Source of the DNA: Streptosporangiaceae bacterium
GTDB lineage: Bacteria; Actinomycetota; Actinomycetes; Streptosporangiales; Streptosporangiaceae
NCBI GenBank assembly: GCA_030043395.1
Contig: JASHXW010000556.1
Coordinates: 1 to 16,306 of the forward strand
Direction: 5' to 3'
Length of the DNA stretch: 16,306 nt
The notes under the pieces were generated by a model. The model was not told where the DNA came from, made no database searches, and was given only the letters and a program-made list of their open reading frames with translations. Below, one piece after another: positions 1 to 7,348 of the stretch; positions within the stretch are counted from its first letter, which is position 1; each line of letters begins with the position of its first letter. The translations under genes were made by a program, and so were the position numbers.

Positions 1-670
1 GGATGGCGATGACCGGCAGCAGGTCAGGCACCGTCTCGACCAGGATCAGGCGCATCGTGGACTCGCCGCTGGCGCGAGCGGCCAGCACGTAGTCGCGCTT
101 GCGCAAGGACAGCGCCTGCACCCGGATCACGCGGGCACCCCAGGACCAGCCGGTCACGCTGATCACCAGCACCAGGGCGATCTCGCCGCCGTTCGGCAGG
201 TACGCGGCGAGCACGATCGCCAGCGGCAAGGCGGGGATCACCAGGAACACGTTGGTGAGCACCGACAGTATCTCGTCGGCCAGGCCGCCGATCAGCCCGC
301 TTGCCGTGCCGATCACGACCGCGAGCAGCGTCGCGACCCCGCCGGCCAGGAAGGCCACCACCATCGATGCCCTGGTGCCGGCCAGCAGCTCGGACAGGAC
401 GTCCTGGCCGGTCTGGGTTGTCCCGAGCAGGTGGTGCAGGGATGGTCCCTGCAGTATCGCGCCGGTGGTCGCTGACGGGTTCTGCGGCGCGATGTAGGGG
501 CCGATGATGGCCAGCAGCACGAAGATCCCGAGTATCACCAGGCCGGTGATGACGCTCGGCGTGAGCATGCCGCGCATGTTCGCCCACAGGCGGCTCGCGG
601 CACCTGCGCCCTGCCCGGGGCTGTCGGACGCGACGGCGTCCATCTCAGCGGGCTGGAATACGGCAGTCAT
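1..670 (-). CDS. DppC-type ABC transporter permease (3' end cut by window edge)
   Basis: This is the second permease of a family-5 importer (peptide/nickel/oligosaccharide type) and would form the membrane channel with the DppB-like protein encoded just upstream. The visible 223 residues begin MTAVFQPAEMDAVASD. They contain a first membrane segment at about residues 40-62 (VITGLVILGIFVLLAIIGPY), then a periplasmic-type loop, then hydrophobic segments at about 102-129, 134-159 and 163-180. The EAA-type loop that contacts the ATPase begins at YVLAARASGESTMRLILVE, close to the cut. The reading frame runs off the left edge, so the last membrane segments are missing only because of the window. The ATG overlaps the TGA of the upstream permease gene by one base (TGATG), so translation is probably coupled. 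The substrate cannot be read from the permease. Confidence 0.92.
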   Translation of the reverse strand, partial: MTAVFQPAEMDAVASDSPGQGAGAASRLWANMRGMLTPSVITGLVILGIFVLLAIIGPYIAPQNPSATTGAILQGPSLHHLLGTTQTGQDVLSELLAGTRASMVVAFLAGGVATLLAVVIGTASGLIGGLADEILSVLTNVFLVIPALPLAIVLAAYLPNGGEIALVLVISVTGWSWGARVIRVQALSLRKRDYVLAARASGESTMRLILVETVPDLLPVIAI

Positions 671-1653
671 CAGCGATCACCCTGCCTTGCCCTGGGGTCG
701 AGCATGCCGTAGAGGATGTCGGCGAGCAGATTGGCAACCAGCACGGTAATCGTTATCACCAGGAAGATGGCCTGGGCGAGCGGAAAATCCTCGTTGCTGA
801 CCGCCTCGAACAGCAGGTAGCCGATGCCTGGATAGGAGAACACGGCCTCGGTGAGAATCGCGCCGCTGACCACGAAGCCGAGCGACAGGGCGAAGTTGGC
901 CACGTTCGGGAGGATGGCGTTGCGGGCGCCGTAGGTCAGCATGACCCGCAGGCGCGGCAGTCCCTTCGCCTCGGCAAGCGCGACGTAGTCCTCGCCGAGC
1001 ACGGTGACCATCATGTTCCGCATGCTGAGCAGCCAGCCGGCGATCGAGGCCAGGACGATGGTCATGGCTGGCAGCACGGCGTGGCTGATCGCGCTCTCGA
1101 CGAACGGCCAGTTGAAGCCGATCGTGTTGGTCAGGCCATATCCGCCCGCCGTAGGGAACCACTTCAGCACGTATCCGAAGAACAGCACCGCGAGCAGCGC
1201 CAGCCAGAAGTACGGAACGGCGGAGAAGAACGTCGTGGCGGGAAGCAGCACGTCCAGCCGCGAGCCCCGCTTCCAGCCGATGACGATGCCGAGCGCCGTG
1301 CCGATGACGAAGCTGACCACCGTGGCGAAGCCGACCAGGACGATCGTCCAGGGCAGCGCCTCGCCCACCACGGTGGACACCGGCGTGGGGAAGTAGGTGA
1401 TCGAGATGCCGAGCTGGCCGTGCGCGAGCTGGTTCAGGTAAGAGAAGTACTCGTGCAGCAGGCTGGTCTGATGCGCCAGGCCGAACTGGATCATCAGCGC
1501 TCGCGTCGCTTGCGGGCTGATATGTCCCTTCAGGCGCGCGATCAGGGCTTCGACTGGGTTGCCCGGCATCAGCCGCGGCAGCAGGAAGTTGATGGTGATC
1601 GCGGCCCAGGCGGCCAGCAGGTAAAAGCCCAGGCGGCGGAGGTAATACCTCAC
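670..1653 (-). CDS. DppB-type ABC transporter permease
   Basis: First inner-membrane permease of the family-5 importer, 327 residues, the usual size. The N-terminus VRYYLRRLGFYLLAAWAAIT and the LPRLMPGNPVEAL stretch after the first membrane helix are typical of DppB/OppB proteins. Further helices lie at about residues 100-126, 136-165, 191-215, 252-275 and 293-317. The EAA loop is at about 223-250 (YVALAEAKGLPR...ARNAILPN), followed by the family motif TEAVFSYPGIGYLLFEAV. The frame is open further upstream, but that extension reads through the aminotransferase gene and is not membrane-like. I therefore choose the GTG at 1653, which overlaps the aminotransferase stop by four bases (GTGA), a normal coupled junction. 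The permease stop overlaps the next permease start. Family assignment is secure; the substrate is unknown. Confidence 0.94.
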   Translation of the reverse strand: MRYYLRRLGFYLLAAWAAITINFLLPRLMPGNPVEALIARLKGHISPQATRALMIQFGLAHQTSLLHEYFSYLNQLAHGQLGISITYFPTPVSTVVGEALPWTIVLVGFATVVSFVIGTALGIVIGWKRGSRLDVLLPATTFFSAVPYFWLALLAVLFFGYVLKWFPTAGGYGLTNTIGFNWPFVESAISHAVLPAMTIVLASIAGWLLSMRNMMVTVLGEDYVALAEAKGLPRLRVMLTYGARNAILPNVANFALSLGFVVSGAILTEAVFSYPGIGYLLFEAVSNEDFPLAQAIFLVITITVLVANLLADILYGMLDPRARQGDR

Positions 1654-2936
1654 GACCCGCTGCTGGGAGTCCAGTTCGCCAGCGCGTGCCTGTGCTGGTG
1701 AAGGCGGGCGATCGCGTCCGCGATCGCCGGGATGGCCTCGTCGTCGAGCAGCACCTTGTGCGGCAGGGTGACGCCCTCTTCGTAGGCGCGCCTGGCGACG
1801 GGCAGCTCGAAGCGCGCGGGATCGACGGCGTCCCAGTACTCGTCGCTGATCCGGTACCTGCGCTTGGTGTGCGGCTGGTACAGCGGCGCCGCGTTCAGCG
1901 GCTCGTTGATCGGGTCGACCTCGATGCCAAGTTCGGCCTCGAGTGCCGCGCGGAAAGCGCGCGCGGCCACGCCGTCCCACTCATCGGGGCAGAACCTGAA
2001 GGCGAACTCGTACGGCGAGATGCGGGTGCGCTGCGGCGGGGCGTCCATCGGCGCGACCCCGGGCAGCTCGGCCAGGCTCGCCTCGAGCCGGGCGACGTTC
2101 CTGCTTCGCTGGCTGGCCTGGTCGTCGAAGACGTCGAGCTGGGCGAGCAGGACGGCGGCCTGGAACTCGGTGATGCGGTAATTTCCGCTCTGGATCGGCC
2201 GCCAGTGCTCCGGCGCCGACCCGGCCCGGCGCCTGCCGCAGTTGCGCAGGCTGTACACCGCCTCGCGGAGCGCGGGATCGCTCGTCGTGACGAACCCGCC
2301 CTCGCCGGCGGTCAGGGTCTTGAACTTCTGGAAGCTGAAGCAGCCGAGCGTGCCCCACGATCCGGTGCCACGGTCGCGCCACTGCGAGCCGTGGGCGTGC
2401 GCGCAGTCCTCGATCACGGGGATCGAGTGCCTGGCCCCGATTTCGAGAATCCGGTCCAGGTCGGCGATGCTCCCGTACAGGTGCACCACGATGATGGCGC
2501 GGGTACGCGGCGTGATGAGCCGCTCCACTTCGGCAGGGTCGATGCAGTAGGTGCCGGGCTCGATGTCAGCCAGGACCGGGATGGCGTTGATGTCCAGCGC
2601 GGCGGCGGCAGTGGCCTGCCAGGTCACGCCGGGGACGATGACCTCGTCGCCCGCGCCTACGTCGAGGGCCTCCAGCGCCAGCTGCAGGGCCACCGTGCCG
2701 TTGGCCACGCACAGGCCGTACTCGGCGTCCTGGTAAGCGGCGAACTTCTGCTCGAACTCAGCCTCGAGCGGCCCGTCGAAGCCCCATGCGCCACTGCGTA
2801 CCACCTGACCGAGCAGCTCCATTTCCCGGCCGGCTGGGCGGGGCCACACGGCCGGCGCGATGGCAGGCCTTGGCTGGCCGCCGAGCACCACCGGGAGGGA
2901 CCCGGAGTCGGTCCTTACCTGGCCTGTGGATGTCAT
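1650..2936 (-). CDS. DegT/DnrJ/EryC1 (StsC-like) PLP-dependent aminotransferase
   Basis: A 428-residue fold-type I aminotransferase that would transfer an amino group to or from a keto-sugar or keto-cyclitol with pyridoxal phosphate. The N-terminal pattern PVVLGGQPRPAIAPAVWPRP followed by SGAWGFDGPLEAEFEQKFA resembles the inosose/2-deoxy-inosose and AHBA-synthase subgroup of this family. EDCAHAHGSQW carries Asp177, expected to pair with the PLP ring nitrogen. FSFQKFKTLTAGEGG carries the probable Schiff-base lysine, Lys206. The ATG is preceded by a good ribosome site (GGAAGGGA). The gene follows the ceramidase-like hydrolase by 24 nt and overlaps the permease gene. Lying inside an importer operon rather than an antibiotic cluster, it may work in the catabolic direction (amine to ketone), which is inference. 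A nucleotide-sugar aminotransferase is an alternative. Confidence 0.9.
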   Translation of the reverse strand: MTSTGQVRTDSGSLPVVLGGQPRPAIAPAVWPRPAGREMELLGQVVRSGAWGFDGPLEAEFEQKFAAYQDAEYGLCVANGTVALQLALEALDVGAGDEVIVPGVTWQATAAAALDINAIPVLADIEPGTYCIDPAEVERLITPRTRAIIVVHLYGSIADLDRILEIGARHSIPVIEDCAHAHGSQWRDRGTGSWGTLGCFSFQKFKTLTAGEGGFVTTSDPALREAVYSLRNCGRRRAGSAPEHWRPIQSGNYRITEFQAAVLLAQLDVFDDQASQRSRNVARLEASLAELPGVAPMDAPPQRTRISPYEFAFRFCPDEWDGVAARAFRAALEAELGIEVDPINEPLNAAPLYQPHTKRRYRISDEYWDAVDPARFELPVARRAYEEGVTLPHKVLLDDEAIPAIADAIARLHQHRHALANWTPSSGS

Positions 2937-2960
2937 GATCGTCCCTTCCGGTCCGCCAGC

Positions 2961-4331
2961 TCAGCCGTGCGTCACCAGGTCAAGTAGCTGCATCGAGCGT
3001 CGTTCGAGCACGGCAGCCGAAGCCGAGGCGACATAGCAGCTGTGCGTGACCTCGTAGCCGCCTTCGGGGTATGCGGCAGGCGTCGGGACGTACCCGATCG
3101 CCTCGTTGGTGTACCCGCTGAAGATCGTCCCGGGGAAGGGCGACTGCACGACGATCGCCTGGCCTAGCTCGGTGAACACCTCGCCGGGCGAGGTGATCAT
3201 CGCCAGCCCGTCACCCATCCGCACGGCGGCAAGCTCAGCCTGCACCGGCGGCAGCGCACCCGATCCGGCCAGCGCATCCGCGGCGCGCATTGCCCGGGTC
3301 AGCCGCCACTGAGCCCACGTGCTGCCGAGAGACTGGCCGTCGCCGCTGCCTTCGAGCTCTGCTTGCAGCTCGGCGACCTGTTCCCTGGCCTCCTCGAGCG
3401 TGGCCGGCATCAGCGCCGGCAGCGGCTCGGTCAGGCCGGCGAATCCCAGGCCCTGACCGGGTTGCGGCCTGGCGGTCCAGAACAGCCGTGCACCCTCGGC
3501 GCCGAGCGTCAGGCCGAGCCGGCGCGCATAGGTCCAGTCCCAGCCCATCAGGGTGGGATTGATGTTGCCGGCGGCGCCCTGCAGGAACATGCAGGCGGCA
3601 CCGGTCTCGCGCTCGATGAGCTCGCGGGCGACCCCGGGGAAGTCCGCGCTGATCTCGGTGCAGTCGCTGCCCAGCGAGACGCCGTGGCAGGCGGTGTTGA
3701 GCAGCACGGCGAGCGGCCGGCCGTCGGCATGGTCGATCCTGGTGACCAGCACCCGGTGATCGCACGGCCCGTCGGGGTTGTTGCCCAGGATGATCGAGCC
3801 GTCAGGCAGTCGCTCCCGGCGGTTGATCCCGATCACCGCGCTGCCTTCGGCCCAGCCGATGACCGCGTTGTCTAGCCGCTGGCAGGCGACGGAGACGACG
3901 CCTGCGAGGCTGAAGAGCAGGTTCTGCCGGTACGCCGCCACAAGCGGCCACTTGGCGGCTGGAACCAGCGCGGCGGCCGCTTCCTGCTCGGCGTCCAGGG
4001 CGGGCCCGTAGTGCGTGTGGCTGGCGGTCAGCAACACGCGCTCGGGTGGGATGCCCGTCGCGTCGCTGATCGCCTGCTTCATCTGCGCGGCCCCGCGGAT
4101 GTACAGCAGATCGCAGGCGACGAGGGCGACCTTTAGCTGGCCGCTCTCCAGCACGAGCGCGGTCGCGGTCAGCTCGTCGTGGCACCCGGTCGAGTCGCCC
4201 CGGTCAGCGAAGCCGACCAGCGGCGAGCCGAGCGGCGGCGTAATGGTCGTCCGGGCCACTCCTGCCCGCAAGCCCTGCGTCCCGGCGAAGGCCAGTGGCT
4301 CGCCTTCGCCGGGATCCGTCGCAGCTGGCAT
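2961..4331 (-). CDS. Neutral/alkaline ceramidase-fold hydrolase, cytoplasmic
   Basis: A 456-residue protein of the neutral/alkaline non-lysosomal ceramidase N-terminal domain family, zinc-dependent amidases. The family start RAGVARTTITPPLGSPLVGFADR is at residues 22-44. The putative zinc ligands are all present by pattern: SHTH (His105/His107), ACHG (His216), SPGE (Glu384) and GGYEV (Tyr426). The ceramidase GDVSPN box reads GNINPT at residues 255-260, so the serine proposed to take part in catalysis in true ceramidases is Asn258. There is no signal peptide and no C-terminal Ig-like domain of the secreted ceramidases, so it probably acts in the cytoplasm on an imported compound. Its ATG lies one base after the binding-protein stop (TGAGATG). 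Hydrolysis of an amide or related bond is inferred from the fold; ceramide itself is unlikely. The true substrate is unknown. Confidence 0.85.
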   Translation of the reverse strand: MPAATDPGEGEPLAFAGTQGLRAGVARTTITPPLGSPLVGFADRGDSTGCHDELTATALVLESGQLKVALVACDLLYIRGAAQMKQAISDATGIPPERVLLTASHTHYGPALDAEQEAAAALVPAAKWPLVAAYRQNLLFSLAGVVSVACQRLDNAVIGWAEGSAVIGINRRERLPDGSIILGNNPDGPCDHRVLVTRIDHADGRPLAVLLNTACHGVSLGSDCTEISADFPGVARELIERETGAACMFLQGAAGNINPTLMGWDWTYARRLGLTLGAEGARLFWTARPQPGQGLGFAGLTEPLPALMPATLEEAREQVAELQAELEGSGDGQSLGSTWAQWRLTRAMRAADALAGSGALPPVQAELAAVRMGDGLAMITSPGEVFTELGQAIVVQSPFPGTIFSGYTNEAIGYVPTPAAYPEGGYEVTHSCYVASASAAVLERRSMQLLDLVTHG

Positions 4332-4332
4332 C

Positions 4333-5997
4333 TCAGTGCAGGGGCCGCAGGCGCAGCGCCACTACCTCGGCGTAGGTTGCGCCGGGAGCGTCATCAGCGT
4401 ACGGGTTCTGCGGGGAGGCCCAGCCGGTTGCGTTCTTGGTCAGGTAGGTGCCCCAGTCCGCCGCGTCGAACAGCGGGATCACCGGGACCTGGTTGACCAG
4501 GATGCCCTCGAGCGTGGCCAGTGCCTGCGACCGCGCCGCGGACGTTGGGGCGCTCACGTACGCCGCCAGCGCGTTCTGGCTGACCGACGAGCTCCACCGC
4601 TCGAAGTCGTCCGAGGCACTGCCGCCCTTCGGCGCCAGCGTGGAGTTCAGCCAGCCGTTATAGATGTAGTACGGGTCACCGTTGCCGTAGTCGCTCCACC
4701 GGATCGACGCGTCGAAGTTGCCGGAGGCAAGGTCGCTGCCCCACGCATTGGTCGACACGCCATCGCACGTGACCGCGATGCCGATCTGCTTGAGCTCGTT
4801 GTCGATCAGCGAGCAGTCCGTCATGTAGTCCACGAATCCGGACGGGTCCTCGATCGTGATGTCGAGTGCCTTGCCTGCCTTGGCGAAGACTCCGCTCGAG
4901 TTCAGCGTGTAGCCCGCGTTCTTCAGGATCGTCCTGGCCTCCGCCGGGTCGTAGCTGAGCTTGTCCGAGGAGTACTGGGAGGCGATGTAGCTGGACTGAC
5001 TCTGCAGCAAGCCAGTGGCCGAGGTTACCGGGAACTCGTAGCCGAACTCGCCGCGCTGCCCGACCAGGGCGCGGTTGATGGCGAGGCTGATCGCCTTCCG
5101 CACGGCGACGTCGGTGAACGGCCACCGGCCGAGATTGGGCTCGAGCGAGACCACGCCTGCGCCAGGGAACCAGTAGTGGTTGACCGGGTTCTCCTTCACC
5201 CACTTCTGCGCGCCCGGGTCGCCGCCGCTCGACCAGTCGAGCGTGTCGTTGTTCACCATGTTCTGCAGCGAGGTCGCGGTGCCGGCCACGTAGTCCAGGC
5301 TGGCGATCTTGGGCACGCCTGCCTGCCAGTAATGCGGGTTCTTGGTCAGCACGAAGTTCTGCGGCGTGAACTTCGACAGCACGTACGGGCCTGTCCCGAT
5401 CGGGTTCGTGTCGGTGAACGTCGCGGGATTGCTGACCTTGCTCCAGATGTGCTCGGGCAGGATCGGGCTCGCCTCGGCGACGTAGTAGAAGTCCGAGTAA
5501 GCAGGCCCGGTGAAGTTGATCGTGGCCTGGTACTTGCCGTTCGCCGTGACACTCGCGATCTGCAAGCCGTACACGTTGACCGCGCTGACCTTCTTGTCCA
5601 GCTCGAACGTGTACACCACGTCGGCGCTGGTGAAAGGCTTGCCGTCGGACCACGTCACGTTCTTGCGCAGGTTGAACGTCAGGGTCTTGTCGGCGTTCGA
5701 CCATTGCCACGACGTGGCGAGCCACGGGTAGGTCAGGCCTGGGCGCTGCGGGTCGTACTGCACAAGCGGCTCGTAGATCATCGACCAGGAACCGTAGACG
5801 TCCAGCGTGCTGGTCGGATCCAGCGGATTGAAGTTGTCGGTCAGCGGCTCGCCCTCGTTGTTGTTCACCGTCAGGGTGGTGCCACTGGACGACGAGCCCG
5901 GTGATCCCGCGTTGCTGCAGCCCGCGATGGCCAGCGCGGCGACGCTGGCGACGGCGAGGAACCGAATCGACCGCCCGCGTGTAAGCGCTCGTTCCAC
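4333..5997 (-). CDS. Family-5 extracellular solute-binding lipoprotein (DppA/OppA type)
   Basis: The 554-residue receptor of the importer, anchored outside the cell membrane. The N-terminus has Arg residues, a hydrophobic stretch and a lipobox LAIAGC with the lipidated cysteine at position 27, then a Ser/Gly-rich linker. The family signature MIYEPLVQYDPQ followed by TFNLRKNVTWSDGKPFTSADVVYTFEL spans about residues 73-133. The usual later segment NPIGTGPYVLSKF is also present. I use the GTG at 5997 because it is preceded at about 5 nt by a G-rich site (AGGGGGG) and gives a proper signal peptide. It heads the minus-strand operon, behind a promoter region with repeats (6049-6102). Family-5 proteins bind peptides, nickel chelates, opines or oligosaccharides, so the family alone does not fix the ligand. 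Confidence 0.93.
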   Translation of the reverse strand: MERALTRGRSIRFLAVASVAALAIAGCSNAGSPGSSSSGTTLTVNNNEGEPLTDNFNPLDPTSTLDVYGSWSMIYEPLVQYDPQRPGLTYPWLATSWQWSNADKTLTFNLRKNVTWSDGKPFTSADVVYTFELDKKVSAVNVYGLQIASVTANGKYQATINFTGPAYSDFYYVAEASPILPEHIWSKVSNPATFTDTNPIGTGPYVLSKFTPQNFVLTKNPHYWQAGVPKIASLDYVAGTATSLQNMVNNDTLDWSSGGDPGAQKWVKENPVNHYWFPGAGVVSLEPNLGRWPFTDVAVRKAISLAINRALVGQRGEFGYEFPVTSATGLLQSQSSYIASQYSSDKLSYDPAEARTILKNAGYTLNSSGVFAKAGKALDITIEDPSGFVDYMTDCSLIDNELKQIGIAVTCDGVSTNAWGSDLASGNFDASIRWSDYGNGDPYYIYNGWLNSTLAPKGGSASDDFERWSSSVSQNALAAYVSAPTSAARSQALATLEGILVNQVPVIPLFDAADWGTYLTKNATGWASPQNPYADDAPGATYAEVVALRLRPLH

Positions 5998-6048
5998 GAT
6001 GCCCCCCTAGGTACTCAGAACCGACCCATCTCCGATGAGGTGACGGCT

Positions 6049-6077
6049 AACGTATACACCCATGTATAAGGTGTCAA
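6049..6077 (-). promoter_or_regulatory. Probable promoter of the binding-protein operon with an inverted repeat in the spacer
   Basis: On the minus strand a perfect -35 hexamer TTGACA (complement of 6072-6077) is followed after 17 nt by TACGTT (complement of 6049-6054), a half-match to a -10. This gives a start near 6042 and a leader of about 44 nt to the GTG at 5997. Inside the spacer lies the inverted repeat TATACA-CCCA-TGTATA (6053-6068), a position where a bound repressor would block polymerase. Sequence match is seen; function is inferred. Confidence 0.5.
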
Positions 6078-6102
6078 CCCTCCGGTATAAGGTGTCAACC
6101 CT
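6064..6102. repeat. Two direct 18-bp repeats, 21 bp apart start to start
   Basis: The string GTATAAGGTGTCAACCCT occurs at 6064-6081 and again, exact, at 6085-6102. The 21-bp period is two helical turns, so both copies face the same side of the DNA. Each copy contains TTGACA on the minus strand. This is what tandem operator sites look like, and the nearer copy overlaps the promoter -35. Confidence 0.75.
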
Positions 6103-6131
6103 TGGCTAAGGATTTGTTAGTTACATATAGT
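6102..6131 (+). promoter_or_regulatory. Possible promoter of the Gfo/Idh/MocA gene
   Basis: TTGGCT (6102-6107) and TATAGT (6126-6131, five of six consensus bases) are spaced by 18 nt. A start near 6138 would give a leader of about 34 nt before the GTG at 6172. Short inverted repeats overlap it: ACATA/TATGT (6123-6139) and TATAG/CTATA (6126-6145). This is a weak-to-moderate call from sequence only. Confidence 0.35.
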
Positions 6132-6160
6132 CCTTATGTCCTATAAGCGACCGAAGATTT

Positions 6161-6166
6161 GGGGGA
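6161..6166 (+). promoter_or_regulatory. Ribosome binding site that decides the oxidoreductase start
   Basis: GGGGGA lies 5 nt before the GTG at 6172. The in-frame ATG at 6136 has no such site and falls at or before the predicted transcription start, so the GTG is preferred. Confidence 0.6.
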
Positions 6167-6171
6167 CGGCG

Positions 6172-7326
6172 GTGACAACAAGCACGCCGCAAGGCGTCGG
6201 CAAGCCGATCCGGCTCGGCATCCTCGGCGCCGGGATGATCGCAACGGTTGAGGCGGGCTTCCTGCCCGGCCTCGGCCGCATGCGGGACCGGGTGGAGGTC
6301 ACCGCGATCACCAGCCGGACCAGGGCGCGCGCCGACGCGGTCGCGCGGGAATGGCAGATCCCGGCCGTTTTCGACACCCTGGAGCAGATGCTGAACGACG
6401 GCGGCATCGACGCCGTGCTGAACCTCACCCCGATCGACGCGCACTTCGAGACGAACAGGAAGGTGCTGGCGGCCGGCAAGCACCTGGTCACCGAGAAGCC
6501 GATCGCATCAACTTTGGCCGAGGCGGACGAGCTGTGCGCCCTCGCCGAGAGCCGGGGCCTGGTCGCGCTCTGCGCGCCCGCCGACATGCTGAGCGCTGAA
6601 TGGGCGCAGGCCAGGCAGCTGATTCGCGAGGGCGCGGTCGGCAAGGTGGCGTTCGCCCGTCTTCAGTCCTCGCACTGCGGGCCAGCGGCGATGGCCTGGC
6701 CCGCGGACCCGACCTGGTTTTACCAGAAGGGCGCGGGCCCGCTGCTGGACATGGGCGTCTATGGCATCGACCGCATCACCGGCCTGCTCGGCCCGGCGAG
6801 GCGGGTGGCGGCGATGTCAGGGCTGATCGATCCGGTCCGCCGGGCCCGCGGCGGGCCCTTCGACGGCTTGCGGATCGACGTCACCGAGGACGACAACGCG
6901 CTCCTGCTGCTTGATTTCGGCAACGCGGCGTTCGCGACCATCGATGCGACGTTCAACGTCCAGGCAAGCCGGACGCCGGCGCTTGAGCTGTTCGGCACGG
7001 CAGGAACCCTCATCGTGAACCGGCCGGGCGGCGGCGCCGACGGTTCCGGGCCGGTCGAGCTCTTCCGCGTCGACGCGGCGCCCGGACTCTCCGGCTGGAT
7101 CTCCCCGCGCTCATCCGACGCGCTGCCGGCCGAGAACCGCGCGGCTCGCTACTCCAGGGCCGTGCTGGTCGACCACCTGGCCGACTGCCTTGAGCACGGC
7201 ACCGCGCCCGTCACCGGCCTGGACCGCGGGCGGCACGTGCTAGAGATCATGCTCGCCGCGCAGACCGCAGCGCGGGAGGGCCGGACCGTCGAGCTGACCA
7301 CGAGCTTCGAGCCGCTCGGCTACTAG
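6172..7326 (+). CDS. Gfo/Idh/MocA family NAD(P)-dependent oxidoreductase
   Basis: A dehydrogenase of 384 residues (from the GTG at 6172) that would oxidise or reduce a sugar, cyclitol or related polyol. The Rossmann motif GILGAGMIA is at residues 16-24. The EKP motif with the likely catalytic Lys109 is in LVTEKPIA. The C-terminal active-site segment is LLDMGVYGIDRI, with Asp193 and Tyr197 in the D-x-G-x-Y arrangement known from glucose-fructose oxidoreductase, rather than the D-x-G-x-H of inositol dehydrogenases. An in-frame ATG at 6136 would add 12 residues but lacks a ribosome site. The gene is divergent from the importer operon and probably shares its regulation and substrate. The family is certain; the substrate is not. 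Confidence 0.92.
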   Translation: MTTSTPQGVGKPIRLGILGAGMIATVEAGFLPGLGRMRDRVEVTAITSRTRARADAVAREWQIPAVFDTLEQMLNDGGIDAVLNLTPIDAHFETNRKVLAAGKHLVTEKPIASTLAEADELCALAESRGLVALCAPADMLSAEWAQARQLIREGAVGKVAFARLQSSHCGPAAMAWPADPTWFYQKGAGPLLDMGVYGIDRITGLLGPARRVAAMSGLIDPVRRARGGPFDGLRIDVTEDDNALLLLDFGNAAFATIDATFNVQASRTPALELFGTAGTLIVNRPGGGADGSGPVELFRVDAAPGLSGWISPRSSDALPAENRAARYSRAVLVDHLADCLEHGTAPVTGLDRGRHVLEIMLAAQTAAREGRTVELTTSFEPLGY

Positions 7327-7348
7327 GACCGGGCGGCCGCGCGAAGCG

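Noticed and set aside
1654..1980. Upstream extension of the DppB permease to an ATG at 1980
   Set aside because: The added 109 residues are Arg-rich antipattern from the aminotransferase gene in another frame; the GTG at 1653 gives the normal permease N-terminus.
2961..4331. Annotation as a true ceramidase acting on lipids
   Set aside because: There is no signal peptide or C-terminal domain, the serine box is altered, and the gene sits inside a solute importer operon.
4015..5904. A 629-codon plus-strand open frame across the hydrolase and binding-protein genes
   Set aside because: It is Arg/Val/Gly-rich with no domain and lies antisense to two clear genes; it is a high-GC shadow.
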